NCBI GenBank assembly: GCA_038329965.1
Contig: JBBQNN010000006.1
Location: 28,179 to 92,178, forward strand
DNA from: QHCA01 sp003244095
GTDB lineage: Bacteria; Actinomycetota; Actinomycetes; Mycobacteriales; QHCA01
Direction of reading: 5' to 3'
DNA: 64,000 nucleotides
Below are positions 40,825-49,599 of this stretch, one piece after another; position 1 is the stretch's first letter, and every line of letters starts with the position of its first letter. Below the pieces are notes generated by a model. It made no database searches. It was not told where the DNA came from and was given only the letters and a program-made list of their open reading frames with translations. The position numbers and the translations under genes were made by a program.

Positions 40825-41567
40825 CATCCGGTCCAACACAAGACGGGATGCCCGTCGCCGTCGTGACCGGAGCCAGCCGCGGCATCGGGCTTGAGTTGGT
40901 GCGTCACCTGCTGATGCGAGGGTTCGTGGTCCATGCCGGGTGCCGCCGGCCCGGTCAGGCCGGTGAGCTGACCGAGCTGATCGCAGCGTCGGGTCGCGGC
41001 AGCGTGCTGGCGCTGGACGTCGCAGACCCCGCCTCGATACGTGCCGCCGCGGCAACCCTCGCCGGCAATGCCGCGGCAGTGCACCTGCTGATCAACAACG
41101 CCGGCATCGGCCGGCCCGCCGGCGTCGACCCCGCCGCCGCGGAAGGACCACTGGCCGCGCTGCACGGCGACGCGATGACCGAAGTGTTGCGCGTCAACAG
41201 CATCGGGCCAGCCCTCGTGACGCAGGCACTCGCGCCTATGCTCCACCGAGCGACGCCCGACGCTCAGGTCCTCAACGTGACATCCGACCTCGGATCGGTG
41301 ACCCGGCCGGTCACGGCCGGCAGCTACGCCTACGCAATGAGCAAGGCCGCGCTGAACATGCTGACCCGCAAACTCGCCGTCGAGCTGCGACCTCACGTGA
41401 CCGTGATCGCGATGCACCCAGGCTCGGTGCGCACCCGACTCGGCGGCCCGTCGGCCGACCTCGCCCCAGCCGACGCCGCCCGCGGAATGCTCGACGTCCT
41501 CGACCGCATCACCACCACCGACGCCGGCCACGCCCTCACCCACACCGGGCAACACCTGCCGTGGTGA
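40821..41567 (+). CDS. Short-chain dehydrogenase/reductase
   Basis: 248 residues from the GTG at 40821, overlapping the oxidase stop by 4 bases. It has AVVTGASRGIGLELVRHLLM, LALDVADPASIRAA, LLINNAGIG, Ser in LNVTSDLGSV and the catalytic YAYAMSKAAL (Tyr, Lys). The end HPGSVRTRLGG is typical. As the last gene of the HbpS-like/FAD oxidase/SDR operon, it may reduce or oxidise the same carbonyl/alcohol pair as the FAD enzyme. Cofactor preference is not clear. Confidence 0.92.
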   Translation: MTSGPTQDGMPVAVVTGASRGIGLELVRHLLMRGFVVHAGCRRPGQAGELTELIAASGRGSVLALDVADPASIRAAAATLAGNAAAVHLLINNAGIGRPAGVDPAAAEGPLAALHGDAMTEVLRVNSIGPALVTQALAPMLHRATPDAQVLNVTSDLGSVTRPVTAGSYAYAMSKAALNMLTRKLAVELRPHVTVIAMHPGSVRTRLGGPSADLAPADAARGMLDVLDRITTTDAGHALTHTGQHLPW

Positions 41568-41640
41568 CCGCAGACTCCCGGCGAGCGACGGTGGCGAGAC
41601 AACCAAGACCTCCCTGGCACGACAAGGAACGGAAGCGTAG

Positions 41641-41957
41641 ATGACCCAGACCCTGAAGATCGCCGTGCTGGCCGGCAGCAGCCGACCAACCGTCGTTCAC
41701 GCGACGTCGCGCAGTGGATGTGCACCGCCGACGCTCCCAAGCAGGAGCTCACGCTGGCTGACCTCGATGAAGTCGCGCTGCCGCCGCTGGCCGAACCGAG
41801 CGCGGCCGCGTTCGGTTACTACACCTTGGCGCACACGCGGGACTGGTACCACTCCACCACCGCCACACTGAAGAACGCGCTGGATCACCCGTACCGAGAG
41901 TGGCACGACAAGGCCGTCGAGTTCGCCGACGCCGCGGGTCAGGCCGGGCCGGGCTGA
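41641..41957 (+). pseudogene. NADPH-dependent FMN reductase, frameshifted and internally deleted
   Basis: MTQTLKIAVLAGSSRP (from 41641, with the flavin phosphate motif GSSRP) breaks near 41690 into another frame: RRSRDVAQWMCTADAPKQEL. That frame continues through LTLADLDEVALPPLAEP and ATLKNALDHPYREWHDKAVE to a stop at 41957. The VTPEYNxS loop between DWYHS and LKNALD is lost. The remaining stop overlaps the start of the glucosidase (TGATG). Confidence 0.8.
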
Positions 41958-43729
41958 TGACGGCGCAGTGGTGGCGCTCGGCGGTGATCTATCAGATTTA
42001 CCCGCGCAGCTTCGCCGACGCCGATGGCGACGGCCATGGCGATCTGGACGGCATCACCAGCCGACTGGACCACCTCTCGTCGCTCGGCGTCGACGCGCTG
42101 TGGCTGAACCCGTTCTACGTCTCGCCGATGGCCGACGGTGGCTATGACATCGCCGACCACACCGACGTCGACCCACTGTTCGGGGATCTGGCCGCCTTCG
42201 ACCGGCTGCTCAAGGCTGCGCACGCTCAGCGTCTGCGGGTGATCATCGACTTCGTCCCCAACCACACAAGCAGCCGCCACCAGTGGTTTCAAGAGTCGAC
42301 CCGCTCCCGACAGGACCTGCGCCGCGACTGGTACATCTGGCACGCCGGACGACCGGGCACGGTCGACGGCGCCGGGGAAATGGCCCCACCCAACAACTGG
42401 GTCAGCGCCTTTGGCGGCTCGGCCTGGACCTACCACCCCGAAACCGGCCAGTGGTACCTGCACACCTTCCTGCCCGACCAACCCGACCTGAACTGGCGCA
42501 ACCCGCAGGTCGAGGCGGCGATGTTCGACGTGCTGCGCTTCTGGCTGAACCGCGGCGTCGACGGTTTCCGTGTCGACGTCGCCAACTTCATCCTCAAAGA
42601 CCCCGAGCTGCGCGACAACCCTCCCCGCGACCCAGACAGCCCCACCGCCTACCGGGCACTGGGCCCCTACGATGCCCAGATCCACCTGCACGACAAGGGC
42701 CATCCCGACACGCACCCGCTCTACCGGCGACTGCGGGGACTGCTCGACCAGTACCGCCACACGCCGGACGCGGGAGGGCTGCCGGCCGGTGACCGCGTCG
42801 CGCTGGGCGAACTGCACACTTTCGACTGGCCCGACTGGCTCCGCGCCTGGGCCTCTTACTACGGAGCTACCATCGATGGACGGCTTGATCCCGACGCCCA
42901 GGAGTTGCACCTGCCGCTCAACCTGGCGCTCATCGGCATCCCGTTCAACGCTAGCGCCTGGCGAGAAGCCATCGACGCCGTCGAAGCCGCACTCCCGCAC
43001 GGCGCATGGCCGACGCTGATCCTCGGCAGCCACGACGAGTCACGCGTCGCCTCCCGGGTCGGCTCACCCGCTGCCGCCCGGCTAGCCATGACCGCGTTAC
43101 TGACCCTGCGCGGCACACCGATCCTGTACTACGGCGAGGAGATCGCCATGACCGACGTCCCGGTCACCTCCGACCAAGCCCACGACCGCTGGGGCGCCCA
43201 GGACGCCGAAGATGATCGCGCCCCGTCGCTGGGGCCCAGCGGCGGCTCCAGCGTCGGCTCCAGTCGCGGCCTGGGCCGCGACCCCCAACGCACCCCGATG
43301 CGCTGGCACGACGGCCACGGTGCCGGCTTCACCGCACCCGGCGCCGCGCCCTGGCTGCCGCTGGGTCTGGACACGGCACACTCCAACGTTGCTAGCCAGA
43401 CCGACGACCCCACCTCGATGCTCACCCTTACCCGCACCCTGCTCACCCTGCGCCGCGCCTACCCCGCGCTCGCAATCGGCGACTATGAACCCCTCGACGA
43501 CCTCCCCGACGGCGTGCTCGGCTACCTGCGCGTCTCTCCCGACGCCAGCCCCTCCGTGATCGTGCTGCTCAACTTCACCGACACCGAGCTGACTCTCGAC
43601 CCCGACCGACTGCCGATGCCCCCGCTCCCGGACGGTCGGCGACCGCTCCTGTCGACGATCGGCGGCACCAGCACCACCGTGCCGTCCCGGCTCTCAGCGC
43701 ACCAAGGCCTGCTGATCGCCCTCCCCTGA
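41957..43729 (+). CDS. GH13 alpha-glucosidase / oligosaccharide hydrolase
   Basis: 590 residues from the ATG at 41957. WWRSAVIYQIYPRSFADADG opens the TIM barrel. Conserved regions are I DFVPNHTS, II GFRVDVANF (nucleophile Asp), III LGELHTFD (acid/base Glu) and IV LGSHDESR (transition-state His-Asp). QRTPMRWHD and the C-terminal beta domain complete an alpha-glucosidase/oligo-1,6-glucosidase type enzyme. There is no signal peptide, so it is cytoplasmic. A Ser/Gly-rich insertion lies near residues 420-435 (LGPSGGSSVGSSRG). It sits directly behind a broken reductase and lacks a sugar transporter or regulator nearby. Confidence 0.94.
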   Translation: MTAQWWRSAVIYQIYPRSFADADGDGHGDLDGITSRLDHLSSLGVDALWLNPFYVSPMADGGYDIADHTDVDPLFGDLAAFDRLLKAAHAQRLRVIIDFVPNHTSSRHQWFQESTRSRQDLRRDWYIWHAGRPGTVDGAGEMAPPNNWVSAFGGSAWTYHPETGQWYLHTFLPDQPDLNWRNPQVEAAMFDVLRFWLNRGVDGFRVDVANFILKDPELRDNPPRDPDSPTAYRALGPYDAQIHLHDKGHPDTHPLYRRLRGLLDQYRHTPDAGGLPAGDRVALGELHTFDWPDWLRAWASYYGATIDGRLDPDAQELHLPLNLALIGIPFNASAWREAIDAVEAALPHGAWPTLILGSHDESRVASRVGSPAAARLAMTALLTLRGTPILYYGEEIAMTDVPVTSDQAHDRWGAQDAEDDRAPSLGPSGGSSVGSSRGLGRDPQRTPMRWHDGHGAGFTAPGAAPWLPLGLDTAHSNVASQTDDPTSMLTLTRTLLTLRRAYPALAIGDYEPLDDLPDGVLGYLRVSPDASPSVIVLLNFTDTELTLDPDRLPMPPLPDGRRPLLSTIGGTSTTVPSRLSAHQGLLIALP

Positions 43730-43846
43730 ACTGGCGGGCGCCGATCACATCGCGACACCGCACCAGCCGGCCATCCGGCGACCCAATCTCACTCGCACAC
43801 GCGGAACGGCTAACGGGATCAGTCCGACTGGTCAGCGGCGCGTAGG

Positions 43847-44449
43847 TCAGCCGTCCCGCTGCGTCGGCCGGAGGGAAGTGAGTGCGAGCGCCAGCAGTCC
43901 GTCGAGCCCGGTGTCGCCGTCGATCGTGCGAGGCTCGTGCAGGTGTTTCGTGATCTGTAGTTGCGCGAGGCCATGCAGGAGCACCCACACGACGGTCGCG
44001 AGTTCGCGCGCCGGGCCGGTGCCGAGCTCACCCTCAGTTTGGGCGCGCTCGACAAGCTCGCGGATGGCGAGCATTGCGTCGTCGGCGGCGGACTCGAGCT
44101 CCTGGTCGGGCTGGTCGATCGGGGTGTCGCCAAAGATGAGCTGGTAATGGTGGGGCTGCTCCAGCGCGTGGGCAAGGTAGGCGGAACAGCCGCGGTGCAG
44201 GCGCGAGTGTCGACCGCCACCTTCGGCTGCGCTGCGGATACGTGCCGCGAGTTCGGTGAGGGTCTGCGCTGCGAGCACGCGCAGCAGGTCGGCCTTATCG
44301 ACATAATGCCGGTAGGCCGCTGATCTCGAGACTCCGGCCGCCGCGCCGACCGAGCGGAGCGTGACCGCGTCCGGGCCGCCGGACTCGAGCAGCGCGCCAG
44401 CCGCGGCGATGATCGCCGCGCGGGTCGGAGCGGCGTCGCGGGGGCTCAC
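43847..44449 (-). CDS. TetR-family transcriptional repressor
   Basis: 200 residues from the GTG at 44449. The HTH is RAAIIAAAGALLESGGPDAV, then TLRSVGAAAGVSRSAAYRHYVDKADL. The ligand domain contains CSAYLAHALEQPHHYQLIFGD (TetR_C-type). It is divergent from the SnoaL-like/SDR pair. The 88-base spacer holds a near-consensus promoter flanked by an inverted repeat. It should repress that pair and itself until an unknown ligand binds. Confidence 0.93.
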   Translation of the reverse strand: MSPRDAAPTRAAIIAAAGALLESGGPDAVTLRSVGAAAGVSRSAAYRHYVDKADLLRVLAAQTLTELAARIRSAAEGGGRHSRLHRGCSAYLAHALEQPHHYQLIFGDTPIDQPDQELESAADDAMLAIRELVERAQTEGELGTGPARELATVVWVLLHGLAQLQITKHLHEPRTIDGDTGLDGLLALALTSLRPTQRDG

Positions 44450-44470
44450 AGCGCCAGACTAGGACCGAAC

Positions 44471-44511
44471 GTTGACAACGTCCACATTCGTCTTATGCTG
44501 ACGGTGTCAAC
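44471..44511 (+). promoter_or_regulatory. Near-consensus promoter within GTTGACA/TGTCAAC inverted repeat
   Basis: TTGACA (44472-44477) and TATGCT (44494-44499) are spaced 16 bases, upstream of the SnoaL-like gene. GTTGACA (44471-44477) and TGTCAAC (44505-44511) form inverted arms around the promoter. This arrangement suits a TetR dimer blocking polymerase; the divergent TetR gene starts 22 bases to the left. Confidence 0.65.
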
Positions 44512-44537
44512 AGACCCGAACGGACAGGGACGACCCC

Positions 44538-44912
44538 ATGATTTCCCAAACCCCAAGTGAGTTCTCCCGGCAGTACCTCGAGACCTGGACCGAGCCGGAC
44601 CCGGAACGACGGCGCGCGAACCTCGAGCGGATGTGGTCAGCGGATGGCCGCATGGTGGTCTCGTCCATCGGCGTGACCCCTTGCGGCATCGACGAGATCG
44701 CCGCGCACATCGCGCGTGTGCACGAGCAGAACATCGCCGGGCGAGGGCTGCGCTTCGTTTACGACCAGGACGTCGAGGCGGACGACGCGCTGCTGTTGCG
44801 CTGGTCGATGCTCGCGTCCGATGACAGCGCCGTCGGCCGCGGCGTCGACGTGGTGTTCCGCGATGCCGACGGCCGAGTGCAGACCGTCTACATGTTCATG
44901 GGCATCGACTGA
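44538..44912 (+). CDS. SnoaL-like / NTF2-fold protein
   Basis: 124 residues of the SnoaL/NTF2 fold: FSRQYLETWTEPDPERRRAN, MWSADGRMVVSS, IDEIAAHIARVHEQNIAGRG, GVDVVFRDADGRVQTVYMF. The pocket probably binds a small hydrophobic molecule. No confirmed catalytic Asp/His pair is visible. ATG at 44538 follows AGGGAC, directly behind the promoter controlled by the TetR gene. It is followed after 30 bases by an SDR, so they form a small inducible operon. Confidence 0.85.
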   Translation: MISQTPSEFSRQYLETWTEPDPERRRANLERMWSADGRMVVSSIGVTPCGIDEIAAHIARVHEQNIAGRGLRFVYDQDVEADDALLLRWSMLASDDSAVGRGVDVVFRDADGRVQTVYMFMGID

Positions 44913-44942
44913 ACCTGATCGACATCCAGAAAGGCAATCGTC

Positions 44943-45731
44943 ATGGATCTCCATCTCGCCGGCAAGACCGCCGTCGTGACCGGAGCCAGCCGCGGCATCG
45001 GCTTGGCCGTCACCGAGGCATTCACGAAGGAAGGGGTGCGTGTGGTTGGAGCCGCGCGCACGGTGACCCCGGAGCTGAACGCATCGGCTGCCGTGGTCGT
45101 TTCCGCCGATCTGTCCACCCGTGGAGGAACCGAGGCCGTCGTCGCGGCCGCGATGACGGAACTGGGCGGCGTCGACATTCTCGTGAACAACGTCGGCGCC
45201 GGCGATGCCAACAGTCTGAGCCTGGCTGGCTTCCTCGACGTCGATGACGAGCAGTGGCACCGTCTGTTCGACCTCAACCTGTTCAGCGCGGTCTGGACAA
45301 CCCGCGCGGCGCTACCAAGCCTGCTCGCCCGGGGTGGCGTCATCGTGAACATCTCCTCGATCAACTCCCGAGTACCCGCAACCGGTCCCGTCGGCTACAG
45401 CGAGGCCAAGGCAGCCTTGACTGCGTTCGGCAAGAGATTGAGCGAGGAGTTCGGACCCCAGGGGGTACGCGTCAATACCGTGTCGCCCGGAGTGGTCGGC
45501 ACCGCATTGTGGCGCGGCCCAGACGGCATCGGCGCTCAACTCGCGGCCACCCACGGACTCGGCCAGGAGGAGTTCCTGTCGGCGCTCCCCGAGCAGTTCG
45601 GGATGGCCTCGCCGAGGATTACCGAGCCCGAAGAAGTCGCCGCACTTGTCACCTTCATCGTCTCCGCTGCCGCGACCAACATCGTCGGCTCCGACATCGT
45701 GATCGACGGCGGCACCATCAAGACGTCCTGA
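44943..45731 (+). CDS. Short-chain dehydrogenase/reductase
   Basis: 262 residues. TAVVTGASRGIGLAVTEAFT is the cofactor motif. ILVNNVGAG replaces NNAG by NNVG. The catalytic Ser is in NISSINSR with YSEAKAAL (Tyr, Lys). The end NIVGSDIVIDGGTIKTS is the classical FabG-like tail. ATG at 44943 with AAAGG 8 bases upstream. It is the second gene of the TetR-controlled operon with the SnoaL-like protein. Likely it reduces a xenobiotic or secondary carbonyl. Confidence 0.92.
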   Translation: MDLHLAGKTAVVTGASRGIGLAVTEAFTKEGVRVVGAARTVTPELNASAAVVVSADLSTRGGTEAVVAAAMTELGGVDILVNNVGAGDANSLSLAGFLDVDDEQWHRLFDLNLFSAVWTTRAALPSLLARGGVIVNISSINSRVPATGPVGYSEAKAALTAFGKRLSEEFGPQGVRVNTVSPGVVGTALWRGPDGIGAQLAATHGLGQEEFLSALPEQFGMASPRITEPEEVAALVTFIVSAAATNIVGSDIVIDGGTIKTS

Positions 45732-45801
45732 CCCAGACGAGCGACGGATCGGCGGACGTCGGCCTGGACGGGTGTCCGTAAGCCGATCGAAGGATCCCCT
45801 A

Positions 45802-45930
45802 TCAGCGCTCGCCTACGTTGACGGGTCGGCGGAGGAAGGCGACGATTCGCTCGATGGCGGGTGCGTGGTCAGCGACCATTTGGGCCGGGCCGGGCCGGGT
45901 GGGTGCGGTGTCGGGATCGGTCAACGATGA
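45802..45930 (-). pseudogene. Short C-terminal gene fragment
   Basis: Minus-strand reading QMVADHAPAIERIVAFLRRP, then VNVGER and stop, has the amphipathic end typical of many alpha/beta hydrolases. No upstream part is found in any frame. It is probably the tail of a lost gene next to the membrane protein; identity uncertain. Confidence 0.3.
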
Positions 45931-45970
45931 CTCGACTCGCCCGATCGGCGCAGCTCAAAGGAACTGGCCA

Positions 45971-46306
45971 TCACGGGGCGTGGCGTGCCGGATGTGGCTG
46001 GACTACCGCGTCAGATGGCGGGACCTCATCGTTGGTCCGTTCTGGTTCGCGGGTCTGCGGCCGGTTGATCACTCGGCGGGTGACGGCCACATTCACCATC
46101 GGCATCACCAGGTTTCCCATCAGTGGGACGAGCAAGCCAGTGAAAACCAGTGCGTTGAGCGTGGGCGGAAGCGATTCCAGCTTGTGACCCAAGAAGACCA
46201 GCAGCGCGAGCACGATCAGGTACGCGACAGCCCACGCCGCCAGCGTCGTGGCCACCCGCACCCGAATCCGTTGAGCTCGGGACAGAACGTTCAGATTCTC
46301 ACTCAC
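45971..46306 (-). CDS. Small two-TM membrane protein
   Basis: 111 residues from the GTG at 46306, with GGAG 9 bases upstream. Two hydrophobic helices are seen (AWAVAYLIVLALLVFLG and LVFTGLLVPLMGNLVMPMV). They are linked by HKLESLPPTLNAL and followed by a charged cytoplasmic tail (RRVINRPQTREPER). The pattern resembles DUF2798-type small membrane proteins, but I would not assign it. It is divergent from the LysR regulator 139 bases away and may be its target. Confidence 0.65.
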   Translation of the reverse strand: MSENLNVLSRAQRIRVRVATTLAAWAVAYLIVLALLVFLGHKLESLPPTLNALVFTGLLVPLMGNLVMPMVNVAVTRRVINRPQTREPERTNDEVPPSDAVVQPHPARHAP

Positions 46307-46445
46307 GTGGTGTCTCCAAGCCCGCCGGATAGCTGAGGCCGACCTCACGATCAATAGCTTCAGGCCAAGGTAGGCTGCCAAGCTGCGATAAGGCAAAGAC
46401 GGAGTTGTTATGCTCATCAGAGCGATCGGTTATGGGAGGTCGAAC

Positions 46446-47327
46446 ATGGATCTGAGGCAGCTGTCCTACTTCGTGGCCGTGGCCGAGGAGGGGCAAGTCA
46501 CCCGTGCCGCCGCCAGAGTCTCGGTGGCACAACCCGCGGTGAGCGCGCAGATCCGCCACCTGGAGCGCGAAGTCGGGGAGACCCTGTTTCACCGCGATCC
46601 CCGCGGTGTCAGCCTCACCGCCGCCGGTGAGGCCTTGTTACCCCACGCCCGGGCGGCCCTCGCTGCCGCCGAGCGCGGCCGCGCCACGATCATGTCCTTG
46701 CGCGGCATGCTGCACGGGCGACTGCGCATCGGCGTGTCGCGCCCAGTGGATCCTCGCCTGGCCGAAACCCTCGGCGAATTCCACCGCGCCCACCCCGCGA
46801 TCGAAATAGTACTGGCCGAGCAACACAACGAACGCCTGCTCGAGGCGCTCACCGACGGAGACATCGACGCCGCGCTGATCGGCATCCATGACCAGCCACT
46901 GCCCGCCCAGATCCGCATCCGGAATATCGGAACCGAACCGCTGGTGCTCGCCACGCCCCGCGCCCACCCGCTCGCCGGCCGCAAGAGCATCACCGTGGCG
47001 CAGCTGCGCGAGGAACCGATCATCACCCTCACCCGCGGCAGCGGTCTGCGCACCGTGCTCGACGACGCATGCCGAAGCGCCGGATTCGCCCCCCGCATCA
47101 CCGCCGAGACCAGCGAACTCGCCTCGCTGGTCGAGCTCACCACCGCCGGACTCGGCGTCGCCGTGCTACCGCGCTCCGCGCTCGGCCAGGCCGACCTCGC
47201 CATCCTCCAGATAACCCGCCCACGCCTGCACCGACGCACCGCACTGGCCTGGAACCAAGCAACCACCACGCCCGCGGGCCGTGCCTTCCTCACCCTCGCC
47301 GCCAAACACTTCTCCACTGCTCGGTGA
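46446..47327 (+). CDS. LysR-family transcriptional regulator
   Basis: 293 residues; ATG at 46446 with GGGAGG 6 bases upstream. The HTH is MDLRQLSYFVAVAEEGQVTR and AAARVSVAQPAVSAQIRHLE. The effector domain is a periplasmic-binding fold (LRIGVSRPVDPRLAETLGEF, IITLTRGSGLRTVLDD, TTAGLGVAVLP). It is divergent from the small membrane protein. Such regulators bind the shared spacer and respond to small metabolites. Nothing nearby names the effector. Confidence 0.95.
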   Translation: MDLRQLSYFVAVAEEGQVTRAAARVSVAQPAVSAQIRHLEREVGETLFHRDPRGVSLTAAGEALLPHARAALAAAERGRATIMSLRGMLHGRLRIGVSRPVDPRLAETLGEFHRAHPAIEIVLAEQHNERLLEALTDGDIDAALIGIHDQPLPAQIRIRNIGTEPLVLATPRAHPLAGRKSITVAQLREEPIITLTRGSGLRTVLDDACRSAGFAPRITAETSELASLVELTTAGLGVAVLPRSALGQADLAILQITRPRLHRRTALAWNQATTTPAGRAFLTLAAKHFSTAR

Positions 47328-47437
47328 CCCTCGATCAGAAGGGGAGCAACCGCAGCCCTGGGTCCCCAACCACGAGACGTGCGGACAAATCGGGCAGCCG
47401 TGTCGCGGAGCCTACTAGTGATCAACCGCGCCCCGGG

Positions 47438-47977
47438 TCACCGGTCAGCCGACTCCTCACCGACCACAGCGCCCGTAACGGCCTGCGGGGCGTCAACGCC
47501 CGCACCAGGAGAAACCCCGAGTCCAATGCGATAGACGAGTTTGCCGCCCAAGGCACCGCCGGCCACCGTTAGCACCAACAAGACCACGGTGACCACCAAG
47601 ACAGCTGCAGGCGTGTGCCGTGCATCCCCGTAGCCCTGCCGGCGCAGCAAGATATCCGCGACCGCAACGACGCCGACCGCGGCCATCAACAAGGCGTGTA
47701 CGTTGACCTTCGAGCGAGCCTCGCTGCCCGCGCTCGTCGTCCGAGACCGATCAGCCAAGCCGGTGGCGATCGCAACAATCAACACCGCGGTACCGATCAT
47801 CAGGGCAAACGTTCCCGCCCGGTACACCTCCCGCGCCCACGTATGGCCCGATCCGGCAGCCGAGGCCACATCCAGCACCGCGGTGATAGCCATCGCCCCG
47901 ATCGGGACATCGGTGAGCGGAGGATGCACCGGTGTGCCCAGCAATCGCGCCGACGAACCTGATCCCTGATCCACCAT
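47438..47977 (-). CDS. DUF2231 membrane protein
   Basis: 179 residues from the ATG at 47977, chosen because GAGGAG lies 6 bases upstream. LLGTPVHPPLTDVPIGAMAI is the DUF2231 signature (HPxxxDxPIG). Four TM helices follow (about 20-40, 58-78, 98-115, 125-148). Members are uncharacterised membrane proteins, often near redox enzymes; the conserved His may bind a cofactor. It is convergent with the LysR gene, 110 bases apart, and stands alone. Confidence 0.88.
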   Translation of the reverse strand: MVDQGSGSSARLLGTPVHPPLTDVPIGAMAITAVLDVASAAGSGHTWAREVYRAGTFALMIGTAVLIVAIATGLADRSRTTSAGSEARSKVNVHALLMAAVGVVAVADILLRRQGYGDARHTPAAVLVVTVVLLVLTVAGGALGGKLVYRIGLGVSPGAGVDAPQAVTGAVVGEESADR

Positions 47978-48091
47978 CGCGTTCTCCTCGTGGTCCACGC
48001 CAGTCCGCCATAACTACTGTGGCCATCACCAGGTGCAAAAGTCCAAGACCTAGCCGATCTCATACCCAGAAGGAACGCTTATGTCGTCGTC

Positions 48092-48460
48092 CTAGACGAC
48101 GTTGAGCCGGCCCTCTACACGCGGTAGCCGCAGCTCCTCAGTTCTAGCCAGCCGAGGGCTGGCCGCGAACCGGTCAGCCGCGTACTCACTGCGTCTGCTC
48201 ACCGCGGCATCAGCCAGCGGACACGCCACCGTGCACACCGCAACCGCGCTCAACACCACCGCGACGGCCCAGTGGCGCTGCTGGATCGCCCGGACGACGG
48301 CAACCACCACCCCGGCCGCCATGACAAGCGCGAGGAGGCGCATGGCTGCCGCCGACCGACAGTCGCCAACCCGACCCCGGTCACGAATCGCGACGCGGCC
48401 CGCCACCGGATGGCCAGCCAACCCCGTCACGGTAGAGCCACATCGGGTTGACATCGCCAC
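48092..48460 (-). pseudogene. M48 peptidase (HtpX-like) fragment
   Basis: The minus frame contains two hydrophobic helices (LLALVMAAGVVVAVVRAIQQ, VAVVLSAVAVCTVACPLADA) followed by VSRRSEYAADRFAA. In M48 peptidases (R)RREYxADRFAA supplies the third zinc ligand (Glu), after HExxH. Here the HExxH part is absent and the sequence ends soon after ADRFAA with unrelated residues. It is probably a truncated remnant, though a small expressed membrane protein cannot be excluded. Confidence 0.45.
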
Positions 48461-48733
48461 CCAACTCTTATCTACACCAGTGGCTGTCCCGGCGATGGAC
48501 CGACCGTCCCGTACGACGCACCCGAGTGAAATTTCTGTGCGGGCGGGTCAACTGGAACTGCCCTTGCCGCCCCGGGCTTGGCGCGGGGCTTGCGCCTTGC
48601 GGCGTGTCAGGACACCTTCCTTACGCGGGCGCCTGCCCGGTCACGGGTCGTCCAGCGGCACGCAAGGTTCGGGGCCGTGTGGTCTCCCGCCTTATCGCGC
48701 TGCCGTCACGACCACGCAGTCCTGAGAGCGTCG
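48461..48733. other. Spacer without a recognisable gene
   Basis: 273 bases between the M48-like fragment and the LysE-family gene. Open frames are short and Arg/Pro-rich. No terminator with clear arms was found. Confidence 0.4.
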
Positions 48734-49372
48734 CTAGTCCTTGCGGCCGCTGATAGCCAGGCCAGCTCCGATACCAATCATCGCTAGGCCTCCCGCGCCG
48801 CCAATCGCAGCCAGCCGTTGTGGACGGCGGGCGAACCAATTCCGTGCGGTGCCGGCGATGAACGCCCATGCGCTATTGGACAGCAACGCGATTGCCGGGA
48901 ACAGTGCCCCTACGATCAGCAACTGGATCGGCAACTCACCCGCGCCAGAATCGACGAAATGCGGCAGCGCGACGACGAAGAAGATGACCGTCTTTGGGTT
49001 GGCCACGCCGACCGCAAAACCGTCGAGAACCGCGCGCCGGCCAGGAGCTGCCGCCACCGGCACGGTCGCGGACACGCTGAGACCGTGCCGGTGGCGGATC
49101 GCTTGCACCCCCAGGTAGATCAGATATGCGGCACCCACCAGCTTGATCACGTTGAAGGCATACACCGACCGAGCGACCAACGTTCCAATCCCGATGGCCA
49201 CCGCGACGACCTGTGCGTACACGCCCATCGAGTTGCCCACCACGGTCAACAGCGCGGTTCGCCGACCCGCACCCAGAGCCCGGCTGATGGTGAACAGGAC
49301 GCTGGGGCCGGGCACGGCGATCAAGATGAGCGACGTCAGAGCAAACGCCATCAAGTGGCTCGTAGACACCAT
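48734..49372 (-). CDS. LysE/RhtB-family amino-acid exporter
   Basis: 212 residues, six TM helices. LILIAVPGPSVLFTISRALGAGRR is the family signature (PGPxxLxxxxxxxxxGRR). VGAAYLIYLGVQAIR and ANPKTVIFFVVALPHFVD are the conserved internal blocks. Family members export amino acids or small metabolites with proton antiport. ATG at 49372. It has no adjacent regulator; the nearest intact genes are unrelated. Confidence 0.93.
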   Translation of the reverse strand: MVSTSHLMAFALTSLILIAVPGPSVLFTISRALGAGRRTALLTVVGNSMGVYAQVVAVAIGIGTLVARSVYAFNVIKLVGAAYLIYLGVQAIRHRHGLSVSATVPVAAAPGRRAVLDGFAVGVANPKTVIFFVVALPHFVDSGAGELPIQLLIVGALFPAIALLSNSAWAFIAGTARNWFARRPQRLAAIGGAGGLAMIGIGAGLAISGRKD

Positions 49373-49599
49373 GCCACAAAGCTAACCCAGGTGCCGTCGC
49401 AGTGATGGTTGGTGTCGTTGGCGACGAAGTCCCGCAGCGCGCATCGACCGCCGACAGTTCGCTCGGTGATCATGCTCGTCTCGTCGGGCGCCCTCCCCCG
49501 GCGCTCGTCGGGTGCCGCCGGTACCGGGAATCGATCCGCTTGCGAGAACTCAAGCTAGGCGGCCCTTGGACGGCCGAGTCGTCGCCGTAAGCAGTTCCA

